Counted from the stretch's first letter, positions 45,094-57,420 are shown. The stretch is 64,000 nucleotides of DNA from Mikania micrantha (GCA_009363875.1 CM018683.1:59722981-59786980); one strand, 5' to 3'. Notes: generated from the sequence alone by a model not told the origin. Translations and numbers: made by a program.

Positions 45094-48000
45094 TGTCACA
45101 CCCCGAGCCGGCGGGACGGATCATGTTCCCCGCCAGGCGGAAGGTTCTCGGGGCGCGATATCGTGAGTGATAATCGTGATGATCAGATTGTTTTCATAGC
45201 ATCAATGTTAAGAATAACTAAAGCACAATAAAGCATTAAACTAGGATTACAAAGTTAAATTACAATATCAATGTTCAGTAATTTAACCCGGTAAACCTAT
45301 CAAAAGAATCAAATGCTTTCTATCTTGTAACTGTACAAGACATCCAAAAGTGATTCGTATTAATAACAAAAGTTGTGCTTCCAAAAGTCAACTAGGTCCT
45401 CTATCTGGGCAGCCTAGTATGCAAACCAAAAGCTTTAGTCTATTCATGTGCGTCACCTGAGAAAGCATGTAAGAAAACAAAGTCAACACAATGGTTGGTG
45501 AGTTCATATAGTTTGTAAGTTTTAAAATAGCTTTAGCAAACCTCTTTCGGTAAAACCTTAACCTCATTAACATCACATGTAATATCCAAATCGGTATGCT
45601 TATATATAGGGCGTACCCCTGAGTCGAGCCTACAACCCGCCCAGACGCCGTCCCACCACATTCTAATTCGAATATGACAGTGTTGTTAATAATAATTAAG
45701 CATTTTACCTACCGTTCAATCCCATCCTCATCATAGCTTTAGAATACTGCTTCAAAGTTTATAAGTTTATAGCATTTATGCAAATTAGCTTTAGTCTCAA
45801 TTGAACAAGCATCATTGTTTCAGACACCATAGTTTAGCTTTCACTAATCTCATGCGTGGGTACAAGCTCTGCTCTAGCAGTGTTTAGCAATCACGTAGCC
45901 CACGGCTAGATACAAGCTCTGCTCTAGCAGTGTTTAGCCATTACATATCTCATGAATTAGTTAAGCTTCGTATCCGAATAGTCTAGCAATTACGTGTCTC
46001 CTATACAAGACACAAGCCTTGCTCTAGCAATCGTTTGGCAATCACTTATCTCATACATAGACACAGGTCGTGCACACACAAGTAGTTTAGCATTTACATA
46101 TCTCATATAAGAAGACACAAGCCCTGCTCTAGCAGTCGTTTAGCAATCACGTGTCTCTTATATAGATAACAGCTTAGCATCGTCATAGTTTAGCTTCCAC
46201 GTATCTCAATGCATGGGTACAAGCTCTGCTCTAGCAGTCGTTTAGCAATCACGTAGCCCATGAATAGATACAAGCTTAGCATTTCGCACACAATCATAGC
46301 TTTGAGCATTTAGTTTCAAGCGTTAGCATGTAGTTTGAGCATAGAGTTTTGAGCATAAGCATCAAGCATTTAGTTTGAGCATCTAGTTTGTAGCATAAGC
46401 ATCATGCATATAGTTTAAGCTTCTAGTTTGTAACATAAGCATCAAGCATTTAGTTTGAGCATCTAGTTTGTAACATAAGCATCAAGCATATAGTTTAAGA
46501 CCCGAGTTTGTAGCATAAGCATCAAGCGTATAGTTTAAGCATCGAGTATATAGCTTCCCAAAAATATGAGTTTCCAAGCATAAGCATTTGTGTAAGCATC
46601 ATGATTATGTTTAAAAGCATTAAATAACATTTCAATGATTTCTTAAAATGTATAACATGCTTCTCAGTCCCGAGTTAAAAACAAATAGTTTGAAAAGGGA
46701 CAAATGAACTCACCTGTGTTGCTAAGTATAGGTTACCACAGATAATGCGCGCTCTTTGATTGTAGCTTAAGTATCTTCAGCACCTAAGTTATTTTAAGAG
46801 ATTTGAATACTATAAGTCTTCATAATAGGCGCGAACTAGGGTTTCGGGCTTCAGTGTGTAACTAGGTGTCCTATGCTTCTAAGTGTTCTTCTAAAGATCT
46901 TTCTAGTTAGTCTAACACATTTCCCATAATTAAGAACCCATAATCCCATAAGTCTTTGAATTAAATAGTTGCAAAATAATTTATTTCAATTAAATATTAA
47001 GTTATAAATTATTTATTTGACCAAAGGGAGTTTATTATCGATTTCATTTAATAAAAATCACCAAACACTTTAAGGAAATCATAGATTGGTTTATTAGGCT
47101 TGAGTTAATCGAACTTGATTAACTCTAAGCCTAAGATTTAGTCTTAGCTTCCCTTTGTTTTCTCGAATTATTAGTATGTACAACCTAACTTAGAAGTTCC
47201 ATAGAACTATCTAACTTAGTTGTAAGTGATTGAATAAGTAACTAAGTATTAAGTGTTTGTAATTAACACTAGCACTTAGTTAGATCTTTGGTATTCTATG
47301 CTTTGTGTTAAAATAGCTAAAATCCTCAATGTAGTTGCAAAAACCGTTGTTTAACTCAATCCCATGTGATAGAAAATGTGAGTTTAGAATGTGTTTAGCC
47401 ACCATTGATGTCTTAGTACTTAACATTAAAAGGTTTGAAGCTTATCATCTTTGTTAGTAAAATTAATATGGCTTCTTGTTAAGTAACCCTAATCCACCCT
47501 TAGCGAATCAGTCTTGGCCGAAGAAGTGTGGCCGAAAGAAGGCTTGGCCGAAGAAGTGTGGCTGAAAGAAGGCTTGGCCGAATCATTGGCCGAATGTGAG
47601 CTGCCGATCGAATGAAAACCTCGGCCGAAGGAAGGTCCCTAGGCCATTCGCCGAATGAGGCTAGTTCGGCTCCAATCCATTCAGCGAATGAGGATTGCTT
47701 CGGCTGAGAGCCATTCGGCGAATGAGGTTACTTCGGCTGAGAGTCATTCGGCGAATGAGGTTACTTCGACTGAGAGTCATTCGGCGAATCAGGTTACTTC
47801 GGCTGAGAGTCGTTCGGCGAATGAGGTTACCTCGGCTGAGATTCCTTCGGCGAATGAGGTTCATGGCTCATTCGCTGGGAGCCATTCGGCCGGTCGAGAG
47901 CTACCAGGTACAGCCATGGTGTTCGAGCTAATCGACCAAGGTTTAAACTAAAACTTGTTCCTAACTCGTTCTAAAGGTTTAGTGAGTGATTCTCCTAAGG

Positions 48001-48955
48001 TTTTAAGGCTTGAAACCGGTTTCATGGTGGGTTTCGAACTTAGGGTTAGAAAACCCTAAAATCGCGACCTTTGACTCAGATTTACCTCGATTTGGACGGT
48101 TTAAAGCTTCATATCCTTGTACTTTCGTGATCTACACGATGTAGTGGTCGTTTTGACACCAAAATGGCTTGATTTGGTCAAGAATTGAAGAAGATAGGGT
48201 GTGGGTTTCTAGAGAGAGAAACTAGAGAGAGAAAGTGACGGTGGTGGTGTTAAAGTTGGGTTGTTGGGGAAGATGAGGGTATTAAATGCCCTCATCTAAG
48301 CTTTAAAATAACACGGGTATGTTCGGGTTCGTTCGGTTTCGCGTAAAAGCATCGTTTCGCGTTCGTTTTCGTGACGAACGGCTCGGTTTTAAAAGATAGA
48401 ATTTAATAAATTATTTTAAGTGGTTATTCCTAGTAAATTATCTAATTATATTTCGTTTATTTTAAATTTTCTAAAACGTTAAATTTTACGTTTTAAATCA
48501 AATCGCGCAGTTATCGCGCGTATTTGTTTGAATCGTCACCCGACCAAATACGACAATAACTACACTCTTCAATATGGTTTTCTAATTATTGGACATCATT
48601 CAGAACGTTAAACTTTCAGATACATTCGTACAGATCGTCACCTATACGAATAATCCGTCCGTTTAGCATTCCTGTAACGACGTCCGTTATTGCTTTGTTT
48701 TGTTCGACCTTGCATATGTTTATACATAATAGCATTTTACCAAGCATTCGTGTGTCAGTTCATTGTTGTCTGATGTGTTTCTGACTGTTAAACCATAAGG
48801 TTTAAGTCAGATTTCAGACCGATAGCATAATAGTTTCGTGTCAAGCATTATGTGTCAATAGCATAAACATAGTTTCACGTAATGTGTACCTGAGTTACTT
48901 TGCAAGTTACTGTAGCAATTACTGTTCCGGCAACACGTCCGGCACTGATGTTACA
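45094..48955 (-). repeat. Gypsy 1 5' LTR, full length
   Basis: 3,862 bp, TGTCACACCCCGAG to TGATGTTACA. Its first ~795 bp have no counterpart in the truncated left LTR. Confidence 0.94.
47670..47870 (-). repeat. 33-bp minisatellite with CATTCGGCGAATGAGG in Gypsy 1 5' LTR
   Basis: About five to six units of 33 bp with point differences, two more than in the other LTR. Because 33 is divisible by 3 and the unit lacks stops, all frames give repetitive 11-residue peptides; these are not genes. Confidence 0.88.
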
Positions 48956-49565
48956 TCAAAGTTCTTAGATTTTCTGTTCTTCTAATGGCAACAGAGTAGA
49001 TATTCCACGCATGTGGAAGTGATCTAAGAAACTTTCGGATCACATCCTGGTTCTCCATTTTGACACCTGCAGCTACCAACTCATCAACAAGCTGAACATA
49101 CCTGAGATATTGAGAAGTCATCTTCTCATTGTTCTGTTGATAGAAGTTCTCGAACTTCTGTTTCAGCATGTCCTTCTTGTTTTCTTTTACATCTTCAGAT
49201 CCTTCATACATTTGCTGTAAGGAGTTCCACAGTTCCTGAGCAGATTTGCATTTCTTGAATGCATGTATGATTGAGTTGGGAATGGTCATCTGGATGAGCC
49301 ACAAAGCTTTTGAGTCCACCTCCATTCTTTTGTAATCTTCATCAGAATAGAGAGCTGGATCCTTTGGCACAGGAGCTCCACCGACGCCAACAGCAGGAGC
49401 AGTCGAGATAAAGGGTCCTTCAAGAACTGACTTCTAGAGTTTGAAGTCCTGGTTCCTAATGAATCCCTCCATCCTGACTTTCCAAGTGTCGTAGTCTTCT
49501 GGAGTGAACATTGGTGGCTTGTTGAGAGTACCATTTTCTGTATCATGTTTGTTAAGTGCAGCCAT
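48956..49565 (-). pseudogene. Copia A gag, proximal part (UBN2-type)
   Basis: ATG at 49565 (MAALNKHDTENG), then a UBN2-type copia gag with DYDTWKVRMEGF (about 49490), a TAG at 49434-49436, ALWLIQMTIPNSI, and SAQELWNSLQQMYEG (about 49210). It runs into the Gypsy 1 LTR after RRTENLRTL. Gag continues 37 kb away at 11950. This is the N-terminal, RNA- and particle-forming half. Confidence 0.9.
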
Positions 49566-49670
49566 TTGAACAAACATACAGATTTTGAGCTTTGTAGTAG
49601 TGAGATTTTAGAAGAAATAAAACTGGTAACTTAAGGATGGTTAATCACTTAAGTTCAAAAGCCAAGTATC

Positions 49671-49678
49671 GGATACCA
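49671..49678 (-). other. PBS-like site of Copia A, atypical
   Basis: Two bases from the 5' LTR the minus strand reads TGGTATCCGATACTTGG. Only the first seven bases fit the usual TGGTATCAGAGC. It could be mutated or use another tRNA. Confidence 0.5.
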
Positions 49679-49680
49679 CT

Positions 49681-50556
49681 TGTTGGATCGGGTTGTTTAC
49701 TTCAAACAACACTTCACAAGTATTTCTCTCTTTCAATCTAACAGATGCGGAATATCTATTAGAAGGATCTCACAAACACTCAATGGTGAACAAGTAATCT
49801 TTGAATGACAATAAGAACACAAAAGTAAATTCAAGCTCAAAGATATATTTCTCTCAAAGTATTACAAGTGTGTACAGACAAGCACAAGTTTAAGCACACT
49901 TATACAGTTTACAATGAGAGGTTATATAGCCAAGGTTACAACCGTATACACTTAGGAATACTAGTTGGGTATACTAGACAATACATAAAGTAAAGCTTAT
50001 TCTAGTATTAAAGTATCTTAACAGGCTAAGATACTTATTTACAATCATTACTAAAATAGACATTGACTTTACAAAAAACTACAAAATACAAAAGGCATTT
50101 AATGTTGTTGATCTTCAAGGCTTCAGATGATCTTTTGCATTTAATGCAGTTGAGGAAAAGTAAGTTATAGTGTCTGACTCTCGGTATGTTGTTCTTAGAC
50201 CAGCATGTCTGTGTCAGCACCTTTTGTACTATAAGAGTAATCAGATACAGTCTTTTGGCAGAGTGTACTTCTTCGGAAGTCTTTGTCTATCAGAGGATGT
50301 TGAGGAGAACCTTCGGAAGCATTTGTCTTTCATAGGCTTGGAGTTCATCGGAAGCTCTGAGACTCTGAAATTCTTCTAAGTGAATATCTTTCGAAGCTTT
50401 TGTGTTGAACAACCTTCGGCAGGAGTAAGTTATCCTTCGGAAGCAGTGTTGCTTCCGAAGAGTAACTCCTTCCTTCCGAAGGATGTTAGTCTTTCAGTAT
50501 TAACACTTAGACAAAATAACAAGTTTGGTGAGCATGAGCCTTTATTATACTTTACA
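49681..50556 (-). repeat. Copia A 5' LTR
   Basis: 876 bp. It matches 2020-2838 with about 14 substitutions and carries the 57-bp segment missing there. The CTTCCGAAG-type array is at about 50270-50490. Confidence 0.93.
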
Positions 50557-50561
50557 CCTAC
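50557..50561. repeat. Target-site duplication CCTAC, right copy (Copia A)
   Basis: Matches 2015-2019. Confidence 0.9.
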
Positions 50562-52052
50562 ATATCACTGGCACCTGCCACACGTATTATGCACATATGA
50601 CGCTCCTCACCTTAAATCTCCTCGTCTGCCCAAGACACCGCCACCACCACACCCTCCGTGCCTCTGTCTTCCGATGTATCCCTACCCACTGCCACTAGAC
50701 CGCATCACCGCCAACACACTCACACCGGCCTCCTACGGCGACCATAAGCAGGTTTGACCGAAGATTGGTACGACGCCGGATCTATCTATACTTAAACTGA
50801 ACCCAATAACCGATTTGGGACTTTGATGAACCAAAGATCACCGTAAGAAGCTGGCGCCGAAAATCTGGTTTTGAAGAAATCAAATCCCCGGTCCTTCAAC
50901 ATAACCCGCTACAAATTTAAAATGATTAGAAATTAACGATGGTGGATGATCCATCGACGTTTGGAGGAAGGTAGAGGAAGGTGTGGCCTACGTGGAAACG
51001 TCAACGGTAGTCTCTTGATACTGAGCCCCGAGCAAAGCACCGTCACTCTTCGTAAACTCTTCAGCTTGGCGTTGTTGTGGTGGTCGTCGATGTGGGTGGC
51101 TACTGGTGGCCTTTTCTTCATGGTGGATTTAGGGTGAAACTAGGATTCTGGTGGTGAGATACTTACAGAGATAATAATTCAACTTTTCATAGGCTTTGAA
51201 AAAGTATATATCCTTGATTTGATAAAATTTGAAATCCGATCTGTTTTGTAATTTAACATTTACATTTTTCATACAAATGTAATTATTATCTTCAAAGCTA
51301 ATCAAACTTAAATATTCTGAGATTCAAAATAATATCTTCATATTATTCTAGGAAATGATAATATTAAAAAAATAAATAACAATTACATTAAACTTTCTTT
51401 CTAAATGTTTATATAATTTTTCACTTTCTTTTAATAACATCCGTTTTAACATTCATTTTTTATACGTTTATAAATTATACAAGTTTTTTAAACCATTTTT
51501 CTATATGTAACACCGACTTCCAAACTCTATTAAATGAAACGTATAATTTAAAAACTTTTCTAAATCTTTTGAAACATGAAACAAAAAAGTAAGTCAAATG
51601 ATTCATCAACATAAGTTTATCAACTTTACAACTTCTGTCACGAAAGATCTTCTTTTAACAATTGAAATAAAAAAATCCTTATATTAGAATAACGTTAACA
51701 TATCCGGCCACCGGACGGGTATAAAACTAGTTTTTATAGTGCAACTGACAGAAAGAATTTCCAATACACCAAAACACACTTATGCACATTTTGTCCATGT
51801 GAATGAACCAAACCATGTGATGCCTTCTCATGCAAATCAACTCCAACATTCACATAACAAATCATACGAAATTACGAATGACTCTCCGTTCTTATAACAC
51901 CACTATATGAATGAATTTAATCACTTGCATGATGAGATAGATACTATAAAATACATTCATACCCGTACACCTAACACCTATGTGTACAAATGCGCCAAGT
52001 AGGGTCATTTTTATAAAAAAAAAACCGATGTAACACAGACGTATTTTTTTTG
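50562..52052. other. Flank right of the nest, no recognisable gene
   Basis: The first ~600 bp are GC-richer with short open frames on both strands (up to 125 codons) that show no motif I know. From 51180 it is AT-rich. Continuity with the sequence left of 2015 follows from the TSD. Confidence 0.55.
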
Positions 52053-52421
52053 AAACCCACTTGAGTTGAGAAAACCTCAAAAAACCCTATGTAACAAAAG
52101 TTTTTTTTTGAAATTTTTTTTACACTTTTGTAACATTATTATGGTCATTTTTATAAAAAAAATACAAAAAGCGCCGAGTAGTTTTTTTTAAAAAACCGAT
52201 GTAACACAGACGTCACATCGCTGTACAGTACTGAAAGAAGGATTTACGTCAGTGTTACATTTTTGTTTTATTAATTTTTTAAAAAAAATTGTGTCGGCGC
52301 TTTTTTTATATTTTTTTGATAAAAATGACCTTAATAATGTTACAAAAGTGTAAAAAAAATTCAAAAAAAAAAATTGTTGTTACATAGGGTTTTTTGATGT
52401 TTTCTCAACTCAAGTGGGTTT
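52053..52421. mobile_element. Foldback (MITE-like) element
   Basis: Two long inverted arms: GAAACCCACTTGAGTTGAG (52053) pairs with CTCAACTCAAGTGGGTTT (about 52404-52421). Pairing continues inward through CCCTATGTAACA, CACTTTTGTAACATTAT and GCGCCGA over more than 100 bp per arm, with a short loop near 52200-52260. There is no coding capacity. Part of the left arm is duplicated just outside (52005-52050). Confidence 0.82.
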
Positions 52422-55335
52422 CCAATTTATACATGCCCTATATATATAGGGATTGAATTCTATGAAAACCAGATCTTAAAGAGAAACCTTTAAATACTAT
52501 GTGGACCGTTAGATCAAACTTATTTGTTTTCCGATTTAATAAAATAGGAGGGTTATTATAGTCTTTTTACTCAGCTCCCTATCTTATATATATGATTTCT
52601 CTCTCTCTATCTCATTTGAGCATCTCCTCCTCTCTCTCTAAAATCCCTACTCTCCCTCTCTCTAAAATATCTTACTCTTTCAACCAAGAGATGGTGGTGA
52701 TGGTTCTTGGCAGCTACGACAACATGTGATGGTGGAGGCGGTGAGTATTGGGGGTGGTGGTGCTCACTCTCATCTCCCTGCTCTCTCTCTCTCTTCTTCA
52801 AGCAAGAACCATGAAGATGGTGGGTTCGATGGTGATGGTGGTCCGATCGTGGTGGTGGTGGTTTGGGTGTGGTGGCGGTCGTAGTTCTTGATTGGTGGTG
52901 GAATTGGTTTTCTCTCTTTAGTCTCTCTCATTCAGTGTTGGTGGTTGTGGGGGTGGTGATCTGATGGTGTTGACCTGATGGGTTATTGCATATTTAATGA
53001 GTTATATTTTTATCCTTTATATATATATATATGTATATGTATATATGTATCTATATCTATAATCTTATATCTTATAACTATATAGAATGGAGATAAGAGA
53101 GAGAAAGTAGGTATGTCTTAAATTTAAAACATGTACAATGAAGAGAGCGTGATGTACACTCTATATGCTTTTGGTTTAAGATATCTAGAGCTTGTTCAAT
53201 TAGAGATTTCCCCCTTGTGAAAGAAGAAACACATTTTGTCTAGGGATTTCACGTCATCTCCTGGTTTCCAATATCGGTATCAAATTTGATGGCTTCATTG
53301 CATCCGAACGAGGAGGATAACCAGAGATACGAAAGAGGGAGGCATCAATTCTTGGAGTCTTCGCTTCTGAATCACAGATGCAGTATTCTTGGCTCCATCT
53401 TCAAAATTTGAAATCACCAATATCTTCTTTAAATTAAATCTCCTTCGCATTTGAAATTGCAGACATTAATTCGTAGCATCACTGCTCCTCAACCTCATAC
53501 ATCAATTCGTGACTCTCCTACGTTGCCTTACAAAATTTTAATCTAATTTCTTAATTGGAAGGTATGCAACAGTTTAAACTATAGGGTCAATGCTTGCTAC
53601 TGGAAATAATACTGTTTTGAAATCAGCTAAACAAACTCTTTAGTTAATCTAATCGAATCATATGCTTATATTTTGCTACTTGAAATTCATTTGAGTATAT
53701 ATTTATGTTAGTGTTAGTGTTAGATAAACAAACTCAATAAGTGAATAATCATGCTTTGGTTTCAATTTAATGACTTTAGAAGTCTCATATATCAGTAGTT
53801 TTGTTGTAAATGCAGTGATGATTTTAAGGAGAAAAATCATGTTTTGTTGTAAATGCAGGCTGTAAAGATGTAACAATTGATTTTAATTTGTTTTTGACGG
53901 TCAATGCGATATAAACATTCAAGGTTTCAAAGGCTTTAATTGGAATTAATTTTTATTCTGAGAACAATTCACCTTACTCATGTTTTTTCAATTTGTGCGC
54001 AAAATTTTGTATCTATGACAGTATAATGTTAACCTTTTTCCTATTCCGTCCGATTTCACTTAGAATTTGTATAAATTTTCGTCTTAGTACAAAACAATGG
54101 AAAAAAATGCGACACCCCCGTATCTTAGGTCGGTTGGGTAGATGTGATTGATTGATGTTTATAATAGCCGTTCAGCAACAAAGGCCAACTGATGACTTTG
54201 CAAATTCTTTTTGTTATGAATTTTGTTGAAGTTTGATATCATTGTTACTTAGTTCTCATAAATTTGCAGTGAATTCAACTGGCGATAGGTAATTTCATTC
54301 TAAAAATGGTGTAGATTTGATTGATGTGATGTTTAAAAATAGCACATTTGGCATAGAAATGAACTGATAAATATTCTTGGAGCAATGCTTTAGTTTATAC
54401 TCATTGTTTAATATTATCATAATAAAATTAATTGTTTATTTTTTTGTCAAATTTTGAAGGGGTACTACAATGATTATGGCAGTATGGAGAGAAATTTGTA
54501 TATAAATCCTGAATGGACTTTCATGAGGGTATGGAGAGTTACAAATCTTAGAGCTTTTGATATATTAGTTCTTATAAGTTGCAAATCAAATGCGTGACCT
54601 TATGTATCACTATATGGTTTATTTATAATATGTTAATTGTTATAGGTGTCATTGCTGGAGCATTTTGCATGTGTATTAGGCATTTCTTTAATCTCATAGT
54701 CATGAGAGGTAACATTGATGCTTGTATTTCTAATGAACTAAGAGTTTACTGTTTTTGCTGTTGTCACAAATATAGTGCTCTAAACATGTAAGCTTTATGC
54801 AAATATGATTTATGTTTTTAATTATTATTTCTTTATTTGAGGTATGTTGTTTTATGCAGGTGGTGTCATGATATAGGTCACATGCACGCTGCATTCATGA
54901 AAATCATATTTTAGGTGCATATCCTACATATACAAATTAGCACTGTCATATGTTAGTGACAATAGCAAATTGTTGAACCTATAATTTATGTATTTCAGAT
55001 TATGCTTCGGCTATTTAATCTACGTAAAACAACAGTGATGTTTGTCACACGTAATAAAACAAGGGTAATCTATCCCTTTTGTCTAGGTTAATTTGGTTGA
55101 AAAGTATGAAAATTATGGTATGTAGCATGTGAGGTTGCTTATGTTATTTGGGACTTAAATTCTATATTTTTAGAAATTGCAAGATCACTACCTAGGATTT
55201 GCTATTCATATGGTCTTACACTCAAGAAGGTGTTGAATTGATTGTTTTCTAGAATATGGTAATTCTAGTTGACTATATAATATATTGAAGCCATGTTTTG
55301 GTAATACCACTCACATCCCAATACAGACAATATAA
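52422..55335. other. AT-rich intergenic sequence with simple repeats
   Basis: No gene seen. CT-rich runs at 52595-52680 and 52775-52800, GGTGGT-rich sequence at 52690-52970, and (AT)n with ATGTAT at 53018-53060. Confidence 0.6.
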
Positions 55336-55341
55336 TCTAAG

Positions 55342-55718
55342 TCTTGGTTTTAAAAAAAGCGCCTGAGCGCGCCTAAGGCGCGCATGAGGCATGAGGCGTG
55401 AGGCACAAGCAGGTTAACGCTTCAGGGCCTTAAGGCAGCGCTTTATGAACTTATGCGTCAAATTTGATGAGCAGTTGGGTATGTAGGAGGTGATATGTAT
55501 AAAGAACCAATGGGATTAGAGATTCATTATGGTTTGCATGATAAAAAAGCACAATATGTTAAGAAGACAAGTCAAATGCATCTAATAGTTGTAGATAAAA
55601 CTTATTTTGTTGTATACAGAGGAACGCCTCACGTACGTGAGGCTCTCGCCTCATGGCTCATGCCTTGGCATTTGAGTTCTAAACGCCCTATAGCGCCTCG
55701 AGCTTATTAAAACCAAAG
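55342..55718. mobile_element. Small non-autonomous element with CTTGGTTTTAA termini and GCGCCT clusters
   Basis: Termini TCTTGGTTTTAA and TTAAAACCAAAG are near-perfect inverted repeats. TCTAAG flanks both sides (55336-55341, 55719-55724) as a probable TSD. Just inside each end are clusters of GCGCCT, AGGCGCGC and GAGGC. The 71-codon ORF inside has no known motif. Confidence 0.7.
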
Positions 55719-55939
55719 TCTAAGTATGGCTTTTGTGGTCAAATAAAATATATTTTGTCCTTTTTTACCGGATCTATATTCAATAGAAAATCTGTTACAA
55801 CTAAGCCTAGATATTCCATTTCACTACAAGGTAATGGGTTGGTGCTGATGCATCCTGTGGGTTTCCTATCTTATTTCGATGTTATAGTTAGCAATTTAGA
55901 AAGATTTTTCTGCCGCTGCATCGCGCTAGTTGTCTGCTA

Positions 55940-55970
55940 GTATATATATATATATGTACATATATATACG
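55940..55970. repeat. (TA)n microsatellite
   Basis: TATATATATATATA, GTACA, then TATATATA. Confidence 0.85.
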
Positions 55971-56000
55971 AGTCAGATACCCATGTGATACGGCGGCTAC

Positions 56001-56345
56001 TGTTGATTAGTGTTTGACTAGTCTAGCTTAAAGTTACCGAATTATATGCATGAATAAGGTCACGTGGAAGACTGAAAATAAAGACGTTTGAGAACGTTGG
56101 AGTCTATTGCTGATTTCCTGGATTGATCCTAGTTGATAGGATATTTCTGTTTAATTCTTTGCTTTAAATAGAATAGTTGTGCTTCAGAATAATTAGTCGA
56201 AAATTCTTGTATTTGTTTTACTTCTGTACTTAGAGCAATCCTCTAAACATTGTTGAGATTATTGAAGTAAACTTTCGGCTAACTTTGAGTTTCTTCTTCA
56301 TCTTTCTGTTTGAGATTTTGTTTATGTATGCTTTGATTACTATCA
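56001..56345 (+). repeat. Copia B 5' LTR
   Basis: TGTTGATTAG to ACTATCA. A TTTAAATAG (about 56163) could serve as a weak TATA-like site. No palindrome array. Confidence 0.94.
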
Positions 56346-56347
56346 TT

Positions 56348-56359
56348 TGGTATCAGAGC
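56348..56359 (+). other. Primer-binding site of Copia B (initiator Met tRNA)
   Basis: TGGTATCAGAGC two bases after the LTR. Confidence 0.92.
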
Positions 56360-56409
56360 TTTCGTTTCGATCCAGATTGTGTATGCCAAAGTATCCCCGC
56401 TTCAAGACA

Positions 56410-57420
56410 ATGTCAGTAGCTACAACCACAAACCCTCCAAAAGAAACCACGTTCCCATTTCAGTGTCCCATACTAACCTCGTTGAATTACACCACCTGGG
56501 CGATAAAGATGGAAGCAGTGCTGGATGCCCAAGGTGGAATCAATTGAGCCCACAACCGGAGTGGTTGTGGACGAGAAGAAGAGTAAAACAGCACGTGCAT
56601 TTCTCTTCCAGGCAATACCAGAAGAAATCTTGTTGCAAGTTGCAAAGAAGAAGACTGCAAAAGAAGTCTGGGATTCGTTGAAGGTGCGCTTTGTTGGAGC
56701 AGAACGAGTTCAGAAGGCCAGGCTCCATACACTGAAGAGTGAATTCGAGTCACTCAGGATGAAAGATGGGGAAACCATCGATGAGTATGCTGGAAAGTTA
56801 TCGGGAATGATATCCAGATACAACAGTGTGGGTGCAATTCTGAAAGACACTGAATTGGTTCAGAAGCTATTTGATACAGTGACTGAGAAATACATCCATC
56901 TTGTGGCATCCATGGAGCAGTACTCGGATGTGGAGGAGATGCCGTTTGATGAAGCGATTGGTAGGCTAAAAGCCTATGAAGACAGGTTGAAGTTGAAGCA
57001 AGGAACTGGGTCAAGTTCAGACTCCTCTTTGTTGTTTGCTAAGTCTGAAGCATCAAGTAACCACAAAGGAAACCAGAAGTGGAGTTCCAGCCAAGGACGG
57101 GGAAAATCTGGTGCAAGGGGAGGAAGAACCGGTGGTAGAGGAGGCCGTGGCGGCGGTCGAGGTCGTGGAAAGTTTTACCCCGACAATTCAAACAGGAAGC
57201 GACGTGATAAAAGTCAGGTAAAATGCTATGAATGCAATCAACTTGGTCACTATGCTTCGGAGTGTCCCTCCAAAACGAAGCAGGATCAAGAAGTCCATCT
57301 GACAAGGGATAATGAAGATGAAGCTGCACTCTTGTTGAGTATAGTTGGAGAAGAAAAGGCGACAGTGGCATCCTTGTCAGAGCAGAATGTATTTCTGCAA
57401 CAACACGACTCATGTGATGA
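56410..57420 (+). pseudogene. Copia B gag, frameshifted near its start
   Basis: ATG at 56410 (MSVATTTNPP), NYTTWAIKMEAVL, then a small indel near 56533 moves the frame (stop at 56545-56547). The main frame continues with the UBN2-type domain (AKEVWDSLKVRF, about 56660), an RGG-rich basic stretch (about 57110-57170) and a CCHC knuckle CYECNQLGHYASEC (about 57224). Gag flows directly into protease in one frame. Confidence 0.9.

Larger units (their letters stand above)
11951..48955 (-). mobile_element. Gypsy 1: Tekay/Del-like chromovirus LTR retrotransposon inserted in Copia A gag
   Basis: LTRs lie at 11951-14960 (5'-truncated on the plus strand) and 45094-48955 (full, 3,862 bp). On the minus strand the order is 5' LTR, iMet PBS (45079-45090), leader (with Copia 3 inserted), gag (31159-30522 resuming 18993-18384, with Gypsy 2 inserted between), PR, RT, RNase H, INT and chromodomain to 14995, PPT and 3' LTR. 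RT before INT identifies Ty3/gypsy. The long LTRs and the C-terminal chromodomain fit the Tekay/Del lineage. The flank after the right LTR is TCAAA; its TSD partner is lost with the deleted left end. Confidence 0.93.
2020..50556 (-). mobile_element. Copia A: Sirevirus-like Ty1/copia LTR retrotransposon, outer host of the nest
   Basis: Matching LTRs lie at 2020-2838 and 49681-50556 with a 5-bp TSD. Read on the minus strand the order is 5' LTR, PBS-like site (49671-49678), gag (49565 to 48956, resuming at 11950 to 10471), PR-INT-RT-RNase H (10455-7081), a spacer, a very long additional ORF (6492-2871), PPT (2839-2850) and 3' LTR. INT before RT identifies Ty1/copia. The extra ORF downstream of pol and the large gag are typical of Sirevirus/SIRE-Maximus elements. 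Without the 37-kb Gypsy 1 insertion the element is about 11.5 kb, and it has also lost part of gag. LTR identity is roughly 98% by eye apart from one 57-bp indel. Confidence 0.92.

Noticed and set aside
47655..47951. Repetitive 11-residue peptide ORFs in the Gypsy 1 LTR
   Set aside because: By-product of a 33-bp minisatellite; both strands are equally open and the frame is not shared by the left LTR.
50380..50757. 125-codon ORF spanning the Copia A LTR end and flank
   Set aside because: Crosses the LTR/flank junction, so it cannot be an old gene; proline-rich by composition.
52422..52480. Helitron 5' end (TATATATAGGGATTGAATTC)
   Set aside because: The sequence is reminiscent, but no matching CTRR end with a hairpin could be assigned.
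55495..55710. 71-codon ORF as a transposase remnant
   Set aside because: No catalytic motif and too short; probably chance within the small element.
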